NCBI GenBank assembly: GCA_023653785.1 | Contig: JAMKCH010012472.1 | Location: forward strand, 62,001-126,000 | DNA: 64,000 nt | Reading direction: 5' to 3' | Origin: Ophioderma brevispina | Lineage: Eukaryota; Echinodermata; Ophiuroidea; Amphilepidida; Ophiodermatidae | Shown: positions 20,640 through 33,525 of the stretch, one piece after another | Position numbering within the stretch: position 1 is the first letter of the stretch | How the letters are laid out: each line of letters begins with the position of its first letter | The notes under the pieces: model-generated | Database searches by the model: none | The model's input: only the letters and a program-made list of their open reading frames with translations | What the model was told of the DNA's origin: nothing | Translations under genes and position numbers: made by a program

Positions 20640-22965
20640 ATGAGAACTATATACCCAGAATTGAAAATACTCATTGCACACTGTCCGTGGTACTTATTGT
20701 TATCTTGTGCGTTGGATTGGAATCTGTTTGAAAGGGCTGTGTAGTTGTTCATTTTAACCTTGTGAAGGAGGAAAAAGCTTCATAGTGCATTCGAACGTAA
20801 GTAAACTATTAAATAAACCTAATAAATTTACGGGTTTTTTTTTTTAAAAAAATTCTTCGATTTATTTGTATAATATGCGATAACATCAAATTCCCTGTTT
20901 TCTCTGGGTAGATTTGACCTTCTAGTATATATTTGACATTAATTAAGAAAAGCGATAACGCGTTATTTGAAAGAAATTGAACTGGTTTTCGCGCAAACAC
21001 GTTCAAATGACGGATAATCAATATCGCTAAAATCTGTCATATCATACAGCCGCTGATGTACTACTTTCAGTGGGATTATAGTTTATTTTTCATGTTGCTT
21101 GAGATTGAGGTACTTTTTAATGTGTTATGTCAATTTGCTTAGTTGAAGGTCATTTTTTATAAAAGCGGATAACATTCATCTTAATGACTCATCCACAAGT
21201 GTATTAGTAGGTCAAATCTGTTCAACAACTACACTCGGTAATTCTGCAAGGTAAAGAGTGAGTGAATATGTGTGTGTAGAGAGAGAGAGGGGGAGGGAGC
21301 GAGTTGAGAGAGAAAGAGATGATGGGAAAATTTCTGTGAATATTGTGGGTGAATTGTGTGTATGGGCCGTTTGCAGAGGTCCAGGGACCACTCAAGGACC
21401 TGGAAAAGTTTACATGGTCAAAGCTCTGTTGTGATATTTTATGCCATTTGGAGATAGTTAGGGAAATTAAAGGACATCGCCGGATAAGGAGAGTTGGTGT
21501 TTTATCATGTACGTAAAGTTTTGTATCCCCAAAATGCACTTGTACGAGGAAAAATGAGAAAAGTCTAAGAACTTGCTGTCTGGGAAAAGCAAAGTTTAGA
21601 GCATGACTCCATTGCAATGACCATTTATGACTTAAATGAAGAAATCGTAAGATGTTGCATAGCTTTGTTATGGGGCCTGTAAGAGATGCCCATAGGTAGC
21701 CCTCTGTGTCCTTCATGAGCTAAAAAGAGGCTACATGAGGCGAGGAGCTGTTTATAAAAGAACCCAGATACCTATTACCTTACGCCAACGTAGTGCTCTG
21801 GAAGACAACACGATGACCTCATCTTAACAATAACGCATAGCCCATGACTGCGCTATTTATGTGATGAGCTAATCATGAGCTATGAGCTAATAATCTCACT
21901 GGCACTTCCCATGGTACAGTTCAATGGCTTTCATTCGCCAGTGTACTGAGCAAATACACCCCTACCGTTTTTAGTATGATTTATGATAACCAGAACATAC
22001 ATGGTCAGCTGCTGTTAACAAGTACCCATCCAAGGCTACCAAACTGAGCCCTCGGTGTCAAAACGGTATGGTTTGAATCTAATAGGAGGTTGCTTTTGGC
22101 ACCGTGTACTGTACAAGAGTGCAGTATTGTTGTTCTTGAGGGGTTCATATATGGAAATACCAATTACCATTTTGGGGAACTTATGTAGAGTGATGATTTT
22201 GAAAACTAGCAAAATTTAAGGTTAACATTTAGCATATCGCCTTGTAATGCGGAACGTTTCAAATTCATACATTCTCATGAAAACTATAGAGGGTGTTCTT
22301 CTTTCCTTATCCGGCGATGACAACTTTTGTGCATTATTCTGTGGGGGGAGCGTCCTCCTTTAAATTGCATTAGGATGGGACGTGTTCTTCTATCAGAAAA
22401 CAAGCAATTGAAAACAAGCATCCTGCTATCATACGACGTTCAAAAGTATTCGCACATTGGTTTAAAATTCCCATAACGATCAAACTTCGTGAAGCGGTAC
22501 ATCATTCTTGCAGGAAACAATCTGAGCTTTGTATCATGAACTTCTTTGGTATATTGACAATGCAGATGCCATATTGTTGGATATTTTTCAGTAATAAACC
22601 CATAATAATATACAGTATAAACAGCTAATTTGTTAAACAACCCTTAACTTGTAAGCATGCCTTCCCCTTCAAAATTCAAATAATCCGCCTAATAAAGTGA
22701 CCAAATTCAATAGTACCAATCATCTTATTATGAATGACAGTCCGAAATCTAGAAACCTAGTCATGGTGACTGACCCACCACAGCAATCAAGGAGATAACC
22801 ATTCGCATGAAACATTCTGGGTCCGAATCATCCTTAATCACCCTGTATGAAACCATATTTAGACATCTCATCCAGTCGTTTTCTGATTTTCGGTTTCGTG
22901 AAATTTCCAGGCAAAATCTGTAATATTTTTGAAGCTACATGACAAAAATATTCCTATCTACTATG
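20640..22965. other. Unassigned interval with GA-rich tract
   Basis: The longest frame is minus-strand 21,222-21,716 (164 codons). It runs through a GA microsatellite (21,277-21,322), shows no domain, and is probably fortuitous. No RNA gene or clear repeat is seen in the remainder. Confidence 0.4.
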
Positions 22966-23297
22966 ATATATAGATGATGTGACATTTGTTTATGTTTATG
23001 GCGCCCACTGTTGGTGTGTAAGAGAGAAAACTGGCAGGCAATAGCACCGATAATTTGCACATGGGAAGAAAATTCTGTTGTTGCGGAATTAAAAATCTAA
23101 CTTTCTTATAAAGCATAAAAGCTATGCTACCAGCTGCATTTTGTGACCAATTTAGATCAGGAAAGATTCTGCAAGTAATTTATAACCAGATTTTATGTGG
23201 TCTGTCACAGAAACTACTGTAATATTTTGCCTGCCAGAAAACAATAGAGGGCGTCCTGAATGTCAACAAGTGACGTCATAGGTCACATCATCTATAT
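22966..23297. mobile_element. MITE with ~75-bp TIRs
   Basis: The left end TATAGATGATGTGACATTTG and right end ...GGTCACATCATCTATA are inverted copies. The pairing continues through GGCGCCCA/AGGGCGTCC and CTGGCAGGCAA / TTGCCTGCCAG. The element is about 330 bp, AT-rich inside and non-coding. TA steps lie at both borders. Confidence 0.8.
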
Positions 23298-23299
23298 TG

Positions 23300-24199
23300 C
23301 TCCCTTTGTCTCGGAAAATTACATTTTGGCCTTTCAGACCACTGCAAAAGAAACGCTTGCAGTCGGTTCATTATTGTTTTTGTACGCTAAAAGTATGTTT
23401 TGAGCAGTTGTGACTAAATTTGATTCAGGAGAAAACCCATCATATAAAAACGAAAGCCAAAATCCTCTTTGAATTTCAAAGCCTTTGCCCGCTTGAATGC
23501 ATGTTCCATCTTTAGCTTTTGTCTTATTTAGCCTAAATTTGATCTTTGTCTTCTGTTGATTGTAGATTGGGTATTAATCAAAATAAAGTGCAGAAATTAC
23601 CACATATCCTCTTTAAACTGTAAATCACATTTCCATTGTTGCTTGATAGTTTCACGGCTGTCGAAAACTATTAAAAACAATTATTACATAGTTATTAGCA
23701 TAAAACAAATTCATATCAGTATCCAAAATTGAAATACATTAGTTCCAAATTATTTCGCCTTTCAAAAATACATTACTTTAAATGTCACAGATGGTGTGCA
23801 ATTTAGCCACGTGGCTACGTTTGTGGCTGCTTTATGTGTCTCACAATCAGACTTCCGTACGTAATATCGTCATGCTCTTTATACTCCCAATCTTCCGAAT
23901 TCCTGTATTCTTTATTTGATTTGTTGACATCCTTCAAATATTTGTCTTACCTTTAAGACATTAAAATCTGCTCTTAGGTCCAGAAATCGCTGTCTAGATT
24001 TGGTCTTTCAGGAAACGGAAGGTATGTTCAGTACATTTAATGTATATTTAAGTACAAGTGCACAAATATACTTAATATTGGATTTCTTATGGCGCACAGC
24101 ACACACCGGGTAATATCCCATCTATTTCTTAACCTTCCACATCTTTAACGTTTTGTGTATTCTGCAAATGCGTGGTACAATCCGGAAAGGTTGGCTTTT
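23300..24199. other. Unassigned interval
   Basis: AT-rich sequence with no supported gene, RNA or repeat. Confidence 0.4.
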
Positions 24200-24380
24200 T
24201 TAACCCTTAAATCCATAAATGCCATTTTTGCCACTTTTAAAAAATAATGTAGCGGACCACTGCTTTGTGTTTACGGGGAAAGTGCTTTTAGATCTAACAA
24301 CACAAAACCCGCTACCTTCCTTGTTTGAGGTAATCGTCAGGTTGCTAGTCATTTTCCTCTAGTGACGAAAGGGATATGGA
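24200..24380. repeat. Dispersed repeat fragment (pairs with 19,741-19,904)
   Basis: See the partner entry. The clearest shared block is GTAATCGTCAGGTTGCTAGT, found in the partner as GTGATCGTCAGGTTGGTAGT. Confidence 0.55.
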
Positions 24381-25539
24381 GAGAACCATTTTATCTATTT
24401 TTGTATAATTGTTACAAAATCTTTGGGTCTTTCTTGAAAACGACGCAAATAGTATATTAAAAGCAAATACTGTGAAATATTTCTACTTTATGTGAAAGTT
24501 GCAAAGCAGATGAAAACAAAAGTATGCAAAATGTGAAAATAATTTTTGATCATAAGTTAAATTTTCATGACTGAAAAGCTGTAAAAGGAAATTTTCATTA
24601 AGCTATTCCAAAGATCTAGGTATTGAATTCCAGCAGCTTCCTACGAAATTACGAACAAAACCCAGTCAAGCAGGTTACGCTAGATACGTGTCTAAACCTT
24701 TATTGGAAAAATAAACGGTTATGATTATTAATTTTCTCTTTGGTCAAGGTGACAAACTAAAATAGGTTGCATTTGAATTTGTTTGTGCTTGTTAGCGTCA
24801 CTAAAGTAATTCATAACAATAATTGCACGTCCAAAAGTAATTAAAAAACTAAATTGACAGCTATTTTTATTGAATTCCACCTTGTATTAACTTTCATACG
24901 GGTTAACAACTAGTATCAGAAATAAAGACTAGAAACTCAAACTTAGTATGTGTACTGAATATTAGGTTTTTTATTCAATTCTAAATTGTAAACTACCGTT
25001 AGAACTGCACGAATGTTGAATTACTTAGTTATTTCGTTTCAACAATAAAATTTCCAACATATTGCATCTAACTTCGCTTGCACATCTCTTCTCCCATATA
25101 TACATTAAAGGTTTGATACTAGTACATTTAAAAATCCAGATGCTCAGATTTAGAAAATTCTGGATCAACTAATAATAGCATATAATGGATATTACTCTAA
25201 ACCAGAACACCGCAGCATTTAGTTTTAAATTGACCTCGTTAATTTCAAAATTCATCCATGCCAACTGATCTTCTCCATACTATGTGATGTGATTAAGGAT
25301 AACGGACACCTGCACTGAACGGCGAACTTTTGAAATTTAACAATGCAAAATACTGTAGGATTATAGTTGGATTATCCGGAGCGATTCCGTGACAGCGGAG
25401 AGCGAAGTTTACTTCTCAGTGGATTTGACTTTTATAAAGGTCAATGAAAATATTTACAGAGGTACTCCTGTGAAATTGTGAGCAGAACAAAATCCAATCT
25501 AATCAAAACAAAATGCTTTGATTCCCACGTAAAAATCCA
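24381..25539. other. AT-rich unassigned interval
   Basis: No frame above background length and no recognised signal. Confidence 0.4.
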
Positions 25540-26470
25540 AGTACACTTTAATTGTACTCGAAGTTTAATCGGATGTACTGGAAACGTACTTTTCATAAAA
25601 CAAACAAGTAAAATTTTTTAAGTATAGATGTATTTACTCTGATGTTTTTTTTTTGTTATTGACAACAAAAATAGTACTCGAAATGCTCTTGTAGGTCCTT
25701 GGGATTGTGAAAACTTAATTTGTGCACTCGAAGTATAGTCCCCGGTGTGCTCGAAATGTGCTTTTTCCTCTAGACATTCTTCGAGGTGGCAATTTTGGAC
25801 AACAAATAGTACTTTTCGACTACTTTTCTAGTATATATGTTTGATAAAGTATTTTTTTCGGGTGGAATGGTATTATTGCGTACATTTCGAATATAAAGTT
25901 ACTCTTAGAGCAGATTCGAAGAGGGAAATACTTTTCGACTACCTTTCCAGTACAGTGTGCTCAACATGTACATGTTGAGTATATTTTTTTTCTCTTTCCG
26001 AATACATTTCTACTTTCTAGCACACTTCGAGTACAAATGTTATCTAGTAAAATTTGAGCAATTTATATAAGTGTATTCGAAATGTTACTTGAAAAATGTT
26101 ACTCTTGGTACTCCTAATATGCATATTTGGAACAAGAAACTAGTATCACTTCTAATCGCATTTCCGAGTATCTGTGCTCGACATACACTTTTTCTATAGA
26201 CATTCTAAAGATGCAGTTTGGAACTGAACTAGTACACTTTGAATGCATTGTTTTAGAAATGTATCCCAAAGGATTACATTGTTGAGTATATGTGATTAAT
26301 TTCGAGATATTCTAGTAATGTACATTTTATGAAAGCATTTTCTAAGTGAATAAATGGAGTGATCAGTACATGTTGATTTTTTTTAAAATATCATTGTAAT
26401 GGAAATGTACTCTAAGACTACTCTGATGAGTGCTTCAAATCCGCACCTAAAGAATTTAGTTCTACAAGTA
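25540..26470. repeat. Degenerate GTACTCGAA-motif tract
   Basis: Variants of GTACTCGAAATGTAC occur roughly every 50-100 bp in both orientations: GTACTCGAAGTTT, GTACTCGAAATGCT, GCACTCGAAGTATAG, GTGCTCGAAATGTGC, TACATTTCGAATAT, CACTTCGAGTACAA, GTATTCGAAATGTTA, GTGCTCGACATAC. Longer blocks also repeat, such as TAGACATTCT...GGACAACAAATAGTAC against TAGACATTCT...GGAACTGAACTAGTAC, and TACTTTTCGACTACTTTTCT against TACTTTTCGACTACCTTTCC. It looks like an old degenerate tandem array with a unit of a few hundred bp. Confidence 0.65.
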
Positions 26471-26537
26471 TATTTCGCGTACAGAACACCGAAATGTATA
26501 GAAGTTTATGAAATTAACCAAACTATCCCGTTCATGA

Positions 26538-26924
26538 TTTAAAGACACTAATCATTGATTGCTAAATCAGCAAATGCGAAAAAAAAAATCATCAAAAATC
26601 AGATTTAGCATGTACGTAACAAGTACAGGTATCCATCCTAACATAAACACTTCACTGATAAGACCAGAAGCAACACCCGAATAGGACATAATCGGAATTT
26701 GTAGTCATTACTGTCTGTACTGACACTTACTACACAACTTAATTGAATGGAAATGTATCCTTGGAACACGGCCCTTTTCTTTCCTCTTTTTTCCTTTCCT
26801 TTCCTTTCAATTCTAACAGCTGGAAAAGGTAACTTAATTATGAATCCTCTACGATATCCTTCACGTTTGAAGCATTCCTTCAAATTTCAAATATTTTGCA
26901 AATCGCGATAGTGTCTTTGTAAGT
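26538..26924. mobile_element. Solo MITE of the 16.5-17.2 kb family
   Basis: The left end TTTAAAGACACTAATCATTG and right end ATAGTGTCTTTGTAA form the TIR. Inner blocks AAAAAATCATCAAAAATCAG, AACAAGTACAGGTA, CATTACTGTC, AGCTGGAAAAGGTAACTTA and TTTCAAATATTTTGCAAATC match the dimer at 16,531-17,236. An 81-codon frame inside is not coding. Confidence 0.85.
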
Positions 26925-26989
26925 GTATAGTTCCTCCTAACCTACACAGATTGACGATCGTGGAGCAAAAAAATCTTAGAAACAATCCG

Positions 26990-27330
26990 TGATGGACGGA
27001 AGCGTAACCCACCCCTCCCCCCCCCCCCGATTACTACCTTCTTATCCCCAGCCTCATCCCTCTGATTAACATTAAAAGTGTTTTTTTTATATCTTCTGAA
27101 CCATTATCCTAAGTCCAATATGCATGTCTAATCTTACGTGAAGATACGTTCTTCTCTGGAAATGGAAAAAATCGTAATTTAAAATGTTCTGTTCGTAAAC
27201 AGAAAGAAATTGCAACCAAGTGGCCTATGAGGAACATAGATACGAACATTTGCTTAAACTTAAAGCATCAAAACGCACCATTAAATAAAGTTAAATTCTT
27301 GAAATAGCCTTTTCTTGAGGATATTTACAT
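26990..27330. repeat. Dispersed repeat (pairs with 32,060-32,370)
   Basis: Shared with 32,060-32,370: CGTGAT, C-rich text, CCTCATCCC/CCTCGTCCC, TTTTTATAT(C/T)(A/T)TCTGAACC and TAATCTTACGTG. A C-run lies at 27,012-27,032. It is an unclassified interspersed repeat. Confidence 0.6.
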
Positions 27331-29599
27331 TGTAAGTAAATTATAATTAAAATGGTTATGAATTATTTTTGCCCAAATGGTTTGACTTTCACATTTGGCT
27401 GTGAAGAGGATTAGAAGTTATGCCTATTTGCTGAGGCACTTAAAAAAAAAACCCTGTTTCGCTATTTTGAGCCACACAAAAATGCAGTGTTTACAAAGAG
27501 TAAAATGCTCCTCAGCAGTGCTTTTTGGTAAATAATACATTTATCACCAAATTATTGTCAAACAATAGAAGGTGAAAGAATAATTGCAAGATTATAAAAC
27601 TAATATCCCCGAGATTACCAAAGAAAATACTGAGTGATGTCCCTGATAAGAAAGTCAGGATGGCTGGTGTAATTCCACGGTTTACTTTGGATGTAAAACA
27701 AAAACAATCTGAGCAATTTCATTATGTTCATGAACTGAGACATCGATATGGACTGATTTCTAACCCTAACCCTTTATTGATTACACAATGGTAATTTCAT
27801 TTGTTGAAGATATTTTATTTATAGTTGGGTTACACAATAGACCGTTTTATTCAAACTGATTATGTCTTTATCAAGAAGAAATCAATACCAACTGGAATTG
27901 CATGTGTGAATTGTATAACAGAATTTTTGGATCTCTCCGTAAAATTGACATAGCTTCTGAACCCGAAGTCTGAAAGACACCAAATAAACAACCAAAGCAA
28001 ATATTAAAGCAAGAAAGGTTTAATATTTCAAGAAAACTCTTTCCTGAACATAGGTTTTTTATTAAATCACTCTGTGTAAACAAAAATTGAAGATATAAGG
28101 ATCAGAAAATACATATTTAATTACAAAATATTAATGGAATACGATATATCATTTCAATGTGATTTGTAATCCTAGTAATTGTGTGTAATAAATCACCCAT
28201 AGTTACCTTTTTGAAATATTTACCCAAACTCTGGTAAAAATAGTTTTGATTCTATTCAAATGTACTATTATCATAGAAAAAATATTGTTGGCCTCATCAT
28301 TATATACCATATGTGACCAGAAAGCATACGTTTCTGCGGGTGTCCCCCAGAATCTAATGTTAAAATAGTCTCTTTAAGAACATTTTCTTTTCAAATGTAT
28401 CAAAATTTTGCCATCGATTTTAGGATTCCATGTATCAGTTCTTTTCTACCCATTGGTATGATTATTTGTCTAAGACTAATACTCTTCAGGCTATGACGAG
28501 AAGTATTTCAGCCCATGTAAAAAATAACACCCCCGACAACACACACAACCACAAATACGCGCGCGCATTGTACTTGGCCACTTTCGTATGAGTGCCTTTA
28601 AAACTGATTTCACTTCAGTGGGTTTGTATCGAATATAAGCTTTTAACCTGAATACCGATTTAGCTGACAGGTCAACATATTTCGACGTCGGGCAATTTTG
28701 CCCCGAAATTCTATTATTTGGGAGATGTTCACAATGCCTTCAAACGGAAGAAAAGTAGTTTAAGGGAATGGAAATCATGTCATTCAAATTGAATACAGGA
28801 ATACCAAAACTATTAATTTTATTATTTCTTTAAAGTCTAGCGCTTTTTTACACCCGGTTTACTGATACCAAATCCAACGAAATGAATGCATGAAGAGAAA
28901 GCAGGATTCAACGGCATACCTCTCCCAAGGAATACAGTTTCAATTTAACCATATTTCCAATGATCTCCCTTTCATGTGAATCAATTATTTTTATATACTC
29001 ATGTTGAATCAATTTTATTATATACATCATGTGCATCAAATTTAGATTTTATATAAAGTTGAGTAATACTGAATTTGGTCAAATTACGTAACTTTGGTAA
29101 AGATGTTAAAATCTCGTTCTACGAAGGATGTTCTTAAAGAAGAGCATTTAAAAAAGTCAACGACTGCTTCTCAGTGCTAAGGGTTTGTCTGAACCATGAA
29201 CGGCATATTTTTAGAATAGTAAACTGGGGTGGATGGCCGACAAAGCTGGATGTTGGGTGTCACAATTTCAACGTTATGTCGGATATTAATCATGAACATA
29301 ACAAATGTTTAAAAGTCTCACAAAAAGTCAAAGAAACATTCAAGAAAAGGAGGGAATATTTATCAGTGAATGTAACCATCATAATAATTGAAACACTTGA
29401 ATCAATGTAAACTTTGACTTACTGAAATGTGATTGGCTTTGTTAAATTTTTGGCTTCGCTCGACTCTCTCCGTTCGCCACTGAGGATTCTAATGTTCTCA
29501 TGACATCAGAACTTAACTGGTACTTATGATACCCTTTTAAGTTAAAAGGAAGGGACAATAAACGTTTAGAAATGTAATTCAAATATGAAAAGGAATTAG
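27331..29599. other. AT-rich unassigned interval
   Basis: No coding region is supported. Two and a half telomere-like CTAACC units occur at about 27,762-27,775, too few to mean anything. Short CA/CG tracts lie near 28,535-28,566. Confidence 0.4.
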
Positions 29600-32500
29600 A
29601 GATGATTAATGAAAAGTTTCTAGGACCCATTTAATCGTGTCATTCTTATTTCGATATGTTCATCTTAGGAAAACATTATTAGCGAGTAAGAAGTAAAGAG
29701 ACAAGTTTTACCAACTTTGGGGCCTTCGTGTGATACTCAAAGCAGCGGTTTGTTTTTTCGTTTGTTTTTAAAGAAACACACATTGTTGATTTAAAAATAA
29801 CTATTACATAGTGGTAATCCATACTAATCCTGTAACATAACAGACGCCAAAGGTGATATCGCATAAAATATGCCCCAGAGTGTTCCTAATAACCGCTTTC
29901 CGTTTACCAATATTTCGGCATGATATACTTTGTTCTGTAATTCAGATTTGAACACTTACCAATGTTGACACACTAGTACCACACTAATGGACACATATAT
30001 GCATTATTAAATGCAACCTGGCATATTTATCTAATCATTAGCGACATATTTTGTAATTTCCATTTGTAGTCCTCGTAGAGTAAACCAAACATACAGGTAG
30101 CCGAAAATTTAAAATAGGCAAATTATAATAGGGGTCATACGAAAAGTTATACCACCACCTTTATATAACTCGGCTAATATAGATGTCAGACTCATGACAT
30201 TTTACATGGTATTAGCCTACAAGTGTAGGGTAGACTGATATTACTTTTCTTATTTTTAAGCATATATTAACAATTTGTTAGTATAGTATATGCCTATGTT
30301 GTTTTCACTGTAAATTAGTGCGTGTGCAGAAATTCACAAATTTTTCAGGGTTGGCAAAAGGGGGAGGGGACAAATTCCCCACAAGGGGAAGCTGCTCCTG
30401 CCCCCCCCCCCGGGTACACCACCAAAGACTGGTAAAAGAAGCAGAGCCTTATAACAATATTTCATATTACCAAAGTTATTTTTGAATTGAAAGTCCATTC
30501 ATTTAGACGTTTTCAAAGTTGTAATGAAATATATTTTTCTGTCACGGAGTTCCGCCTTTTCTGACTCGCCTTGCCGGTGAGGGTGAAACCGCGGAAAAAA
30601 TAGGTGCAACGTAAATGATACATCCTAAATACAGATTTTTTTTCTGCCTTGCGAAGTTAGACTTACGTGCACGTGTATGAACTACAAAGGAGATAATAAA
30701 GGAGTAGCCAATATATTGTTACATTTTATAAAGACTGCTAGCAATATTAGTACTTAATTGGTTTCAAAAGATCAAACATGAGCGCTTATTTTATTGATAT
30801 GCCCACAGATATTTCAAGACATGACAACCAGTCAATGTTCTATTTTATAATATCATTCAACAGTTCTGCCTCCAAGGTTAAATTTCAATTAAACCTCAAG
30901 ACCAAAACGTGGTATACTCTCAACTGAGGCCCTATACCATCTTAAAAAGTTTTCTTACCCGATATCTGACTGTCGAAACACCGTGGACATGTTCTTCACC
31001 CATTACTTCGATATATTATTCGTAAATATCTGTTAGGGTGTAAGAGAGCATTGGATTTAATGATTGTCCTGAACTGTTCTCGACTGAAAAGATGTTTCGT
31101 CAAACAAGTAAATCATTTTATGTTATTCCAGAGCTCGTTAAAAGTATTTCGGCAAACACAAAAACGCGAATAAAACATTTTATAAAAGTTCGTTTTTTCC
31201 CCATTTGCTTTAATACTCGTACAAGACAATTTTAGCTTACTGTTGGACAGCGAAACTTAAGCTTAGTTAACCATGTACGGTCTCGGGTCTGGTAGGTTTA
31301 TGGCAGCTGCTTTCCAATACGTGTAATACAATTAAGCTATTTTGATTGTCATGGTCCGGTTCTAGTCATTAATAGTATTATCATCCATGTTAAAAGATAC
31401 AATATGGCAACATGTCAACTTATGTTAAATGGAAGTGAAAACAAAATGTTTGGATACTTTATACAAATGCAGAGAAAAACCAAACCTTATTAATTGAAGG
31501 CAGTTATTTTGGTAGATGTTAGTTGTATTTTAAATCGAGTGCTTGTTCTGTTCACAGAATGGGAAACTCCAAATTAATTTTAAGAGATTGTTTCCAAGAA
31601 AATCCAACGAATTTTCCGAAAACATACATGTACAACGAGTCAACACAAAATTAAAAACACATTATTCAAAATTCTCTTTTGTTGACAGGCTAATGGACAT
31701 TTAATGGCTAATGGGAACAATTAATCCAATTATTGGCCACAATATTTGCTTTCTGTGTAATCCTTTCATACAGGCCACCTGCTACTTTTTTTTGAAATAC
31801 ACCAGAATAAATAGCCGGTGCAGCACTGACAGTGTTATACTTGCATTTACGTCATGAATACTACCTGCCGAATTATAACAATGGAACTTATGTGACTTTT
31901 TGCCCAAATCAGCAATATGGTAAAACAATGATGATTGGCGGAGAGGGTTAACGCTTAAATATTTCAACTTTTATTGATATGTGCAATGTATTTAGCTCAT
32001 CATAACCACTGTATGAACGACAGTTGGTGCTCAGGGGAGTTTGGACAAGGAGGTTAAAGGGGCATTTCGTGATCCACAACCTCGTCCCCTGACTTACCTA
32101 AAAAGGTGAGATTTTTATATTATCTGAACCGTTAGCCATAGTAATCCACGTTTACTTAATCTTACGTGCACATTCGGTCGCATCTGTAAGAAATTCGCAG
32201 CAGAGCACGGACAGAAATTACAGTACAGTTGACTATGAGACGGTGAGAAAAAAGCAATTGCTCATAACCGCAAGATCGGGATCAACTCAATTTTTTCTCA
32301 AGGATACCTAGTGAACAATGAATAACAGAGAAGGTGCTGAATTGAATTAATATGAACAATCGTAAACCTTGTCACGATCTTTAACACTAAAGCGCATAAG
32401 GGATTTCGTTTTTCGAGCTCCATGTTTTAACGCTAAATTTTTTTGCCCAAAATTTTATGTAATTGCCTAAATATCAGTTGCGCATATTTTGGTGACAAAA

Positions 32501-32605
32501 AAATCAAATCGGCCATGGCGTTTTTACGCTAATAAGCTTAAATAAGCATTGTGGTGGCGTTATTCAAATCGTACTGGATTAACTTTTTAAATTTTCTTAT
32601 TTCAG

Positions 32606-32812
32606 AGCAATGGAAATGCATTGATGTTCTCCTATTTTGAGCCAAGTTTTATTGGAAAAGTCCTTTGGGGAAGTGGTTTTGCCTTTTTCGGCGGGATAAT
32701 TGGTTGCACGTCTTATATTTGGGCCGCCATTTTCAATCTAAAAAAACCCGATTTTTATTTTCCCTGTTATGTGGTCATGTTGATAATTGTTTTTATTCTT
32801 GCACGGCAGTAG
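32606..32812 (+). CDS. Possible 3'-terminal exon, two-helix membrane protein
   Basis: A pyrimidine-rich acceptor (TTTTCTTATTTCAG, AG at 32,604-32,605) precedes a frame open in phase 0 for 68 codons to TAG at 32,810-32,812. The peptide starts SNGNALMFSYFEPSFIGKVL. It has two clear hydrophobic segments, about residues 18-42 (GSGFAFFGGIIGCTSYIWAA) and 51-66 (FPCYVVMLIIVFILAR), joined by NLKKPD. This is the shape of the C-terminal part of a small membrane protein; I do not recognise the family. The block is absent from duplication copy B. The last bases (from about 32,797) lie in sequence repeated at 33,420-33,481, so the stop codon is supplied by repeat DNA, which weakens the case. Confidence 0.35.
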   Translation, partial: SNGNALMFSYFEPSFIGKVLWGSGFAFFGGIIGCTSYIWAAIFNLKKPDFYFPCYVVMLIIVFILARQ

Positions 32813-32858
32813 TCCAGATAATAATGTGTGATCTCTTCGTGCAGATCCATAACCCGGT
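32797..32858. repeat. 62-bp block repeated at 33,420-33,481
   Basis: TTCTTGCACGGCAGTAGTCC and the following bases, through GATCCATAACCCGG, are essentially identical at 33,420-33,481 and more diverged at about 42,512-42,555. The first copy is interrupted by a MITE at its end; the second is not. Confidence 0.9.
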
Positions 32859-33055
32859 GTAAAGAAACTGAGTGTCCCCCATGAGAGAGTGTCCTAGCTA
32901 CCATAGCAACATGTACGGAATAAACCGTGACCTTGTAGACGAGGCCATTTGGGTACAGTGCTAAAACAAATGATGCATACGGCACTCAATGGAGAACACA
33001 ATAGGTGGATGGGTGGTAGGACACTCAGTCACACGGACACTGTATTATATGACAC
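32857..33055. mobile_element. 199-bp inverted-repeat element (GTGT ends)
   Basis: It begins GTGTAAAGAAACTGAGTGTC and ends GGACACTGTATTATATGACAC; read inward the two ends agree over about 21 bp. Inner repeats GAGTGTCCTA / TAGGACACTC extend the pairing. It separates CATAACCCG from CGGTATTTCTTT. The paralogue at 33,470-33,497 reads CATAACCCGGTATTTCTTTG without interruption. A second copy lies at 36,404-36,661. Confidence 0.85.
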
Positions 33056-33525
33056 CGGTATTTCTTTTTGTTTGCTTTTGCTGTTGCTGTTTTCGTTTTC
33101 CCCACCAATGACCAGAGTTTTGGTAAAAAAGTTCAAAATCAAAGTAGTTTTCAGAGGGGGTCCACTCCTTGTGCACCAGCGAGAGTGCAGAAGACCTTAT
33201 GCACTAAGTGTTAAGGATATTATTTATTGCTACTTGCCGGCAGCCCAGACACCATATTAAAACTAATAAGGAAGCGAATTTAATGTTTATAATACAAAGA
33301 CACTGGAACTCATTAATTGAAAGCTGACGTTTCCAGAGCCCGTTTAATTATTGCAATGCTATTTCAATATGCCTATGTTAATGTACATTATTATCTTTGG
33401 TTTTAATATTTTTTTTTTATTCTTGCACGGCAGTAGTCCAGATAATAATGTGTGATCTCTTCGTGCAGATCCATAACCCGGTATTTCTTTGTGTTTGTTT
33501 TTGCTGTTGTTGTTTCGTTTTCTAA

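Larger units (their letters stand above)
29600..33525. repeat. Long diverged duplication, copy A
   Basis: Blocks here recur in the same order at 35,050-42,560: 29,899-30,255 with 35,065-35,365 (ATACGAAAAGTT, CTCGGCTAATATA, GATGTCAGAC or AATGTCAGAC, TGACATTTTAC); 30,430-31,150 with 35,395-35,830 (CAAGACATGACAA, CAGTCAATGT, ACATGTTCTTC, CAGAGCTCGTTAAAA or CAAGAGCTCGTTAAAA); 31,755-31,830 with 38,715-38,790; 31,888-31,970 with 42,052-42,125; and 33,235-33,481 with 42,322-42,560. A terminal block (TTCTAGGACCC...TTTCGATATG) is also at 29,616-29,690. Non-coding except for the exon candidate at 32,606. Confidence 0.8.

Noticed and set aside
21222..21716. 164-codon minus-strand frame
   Set aside because: It runs through a GA-rich tract, has no domain, no exon signals and a composition like the background.
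27762..27775. Telomere-like CTAACC repeats
   Set aside because: Only about two and a half units; expected by chance and not an array.
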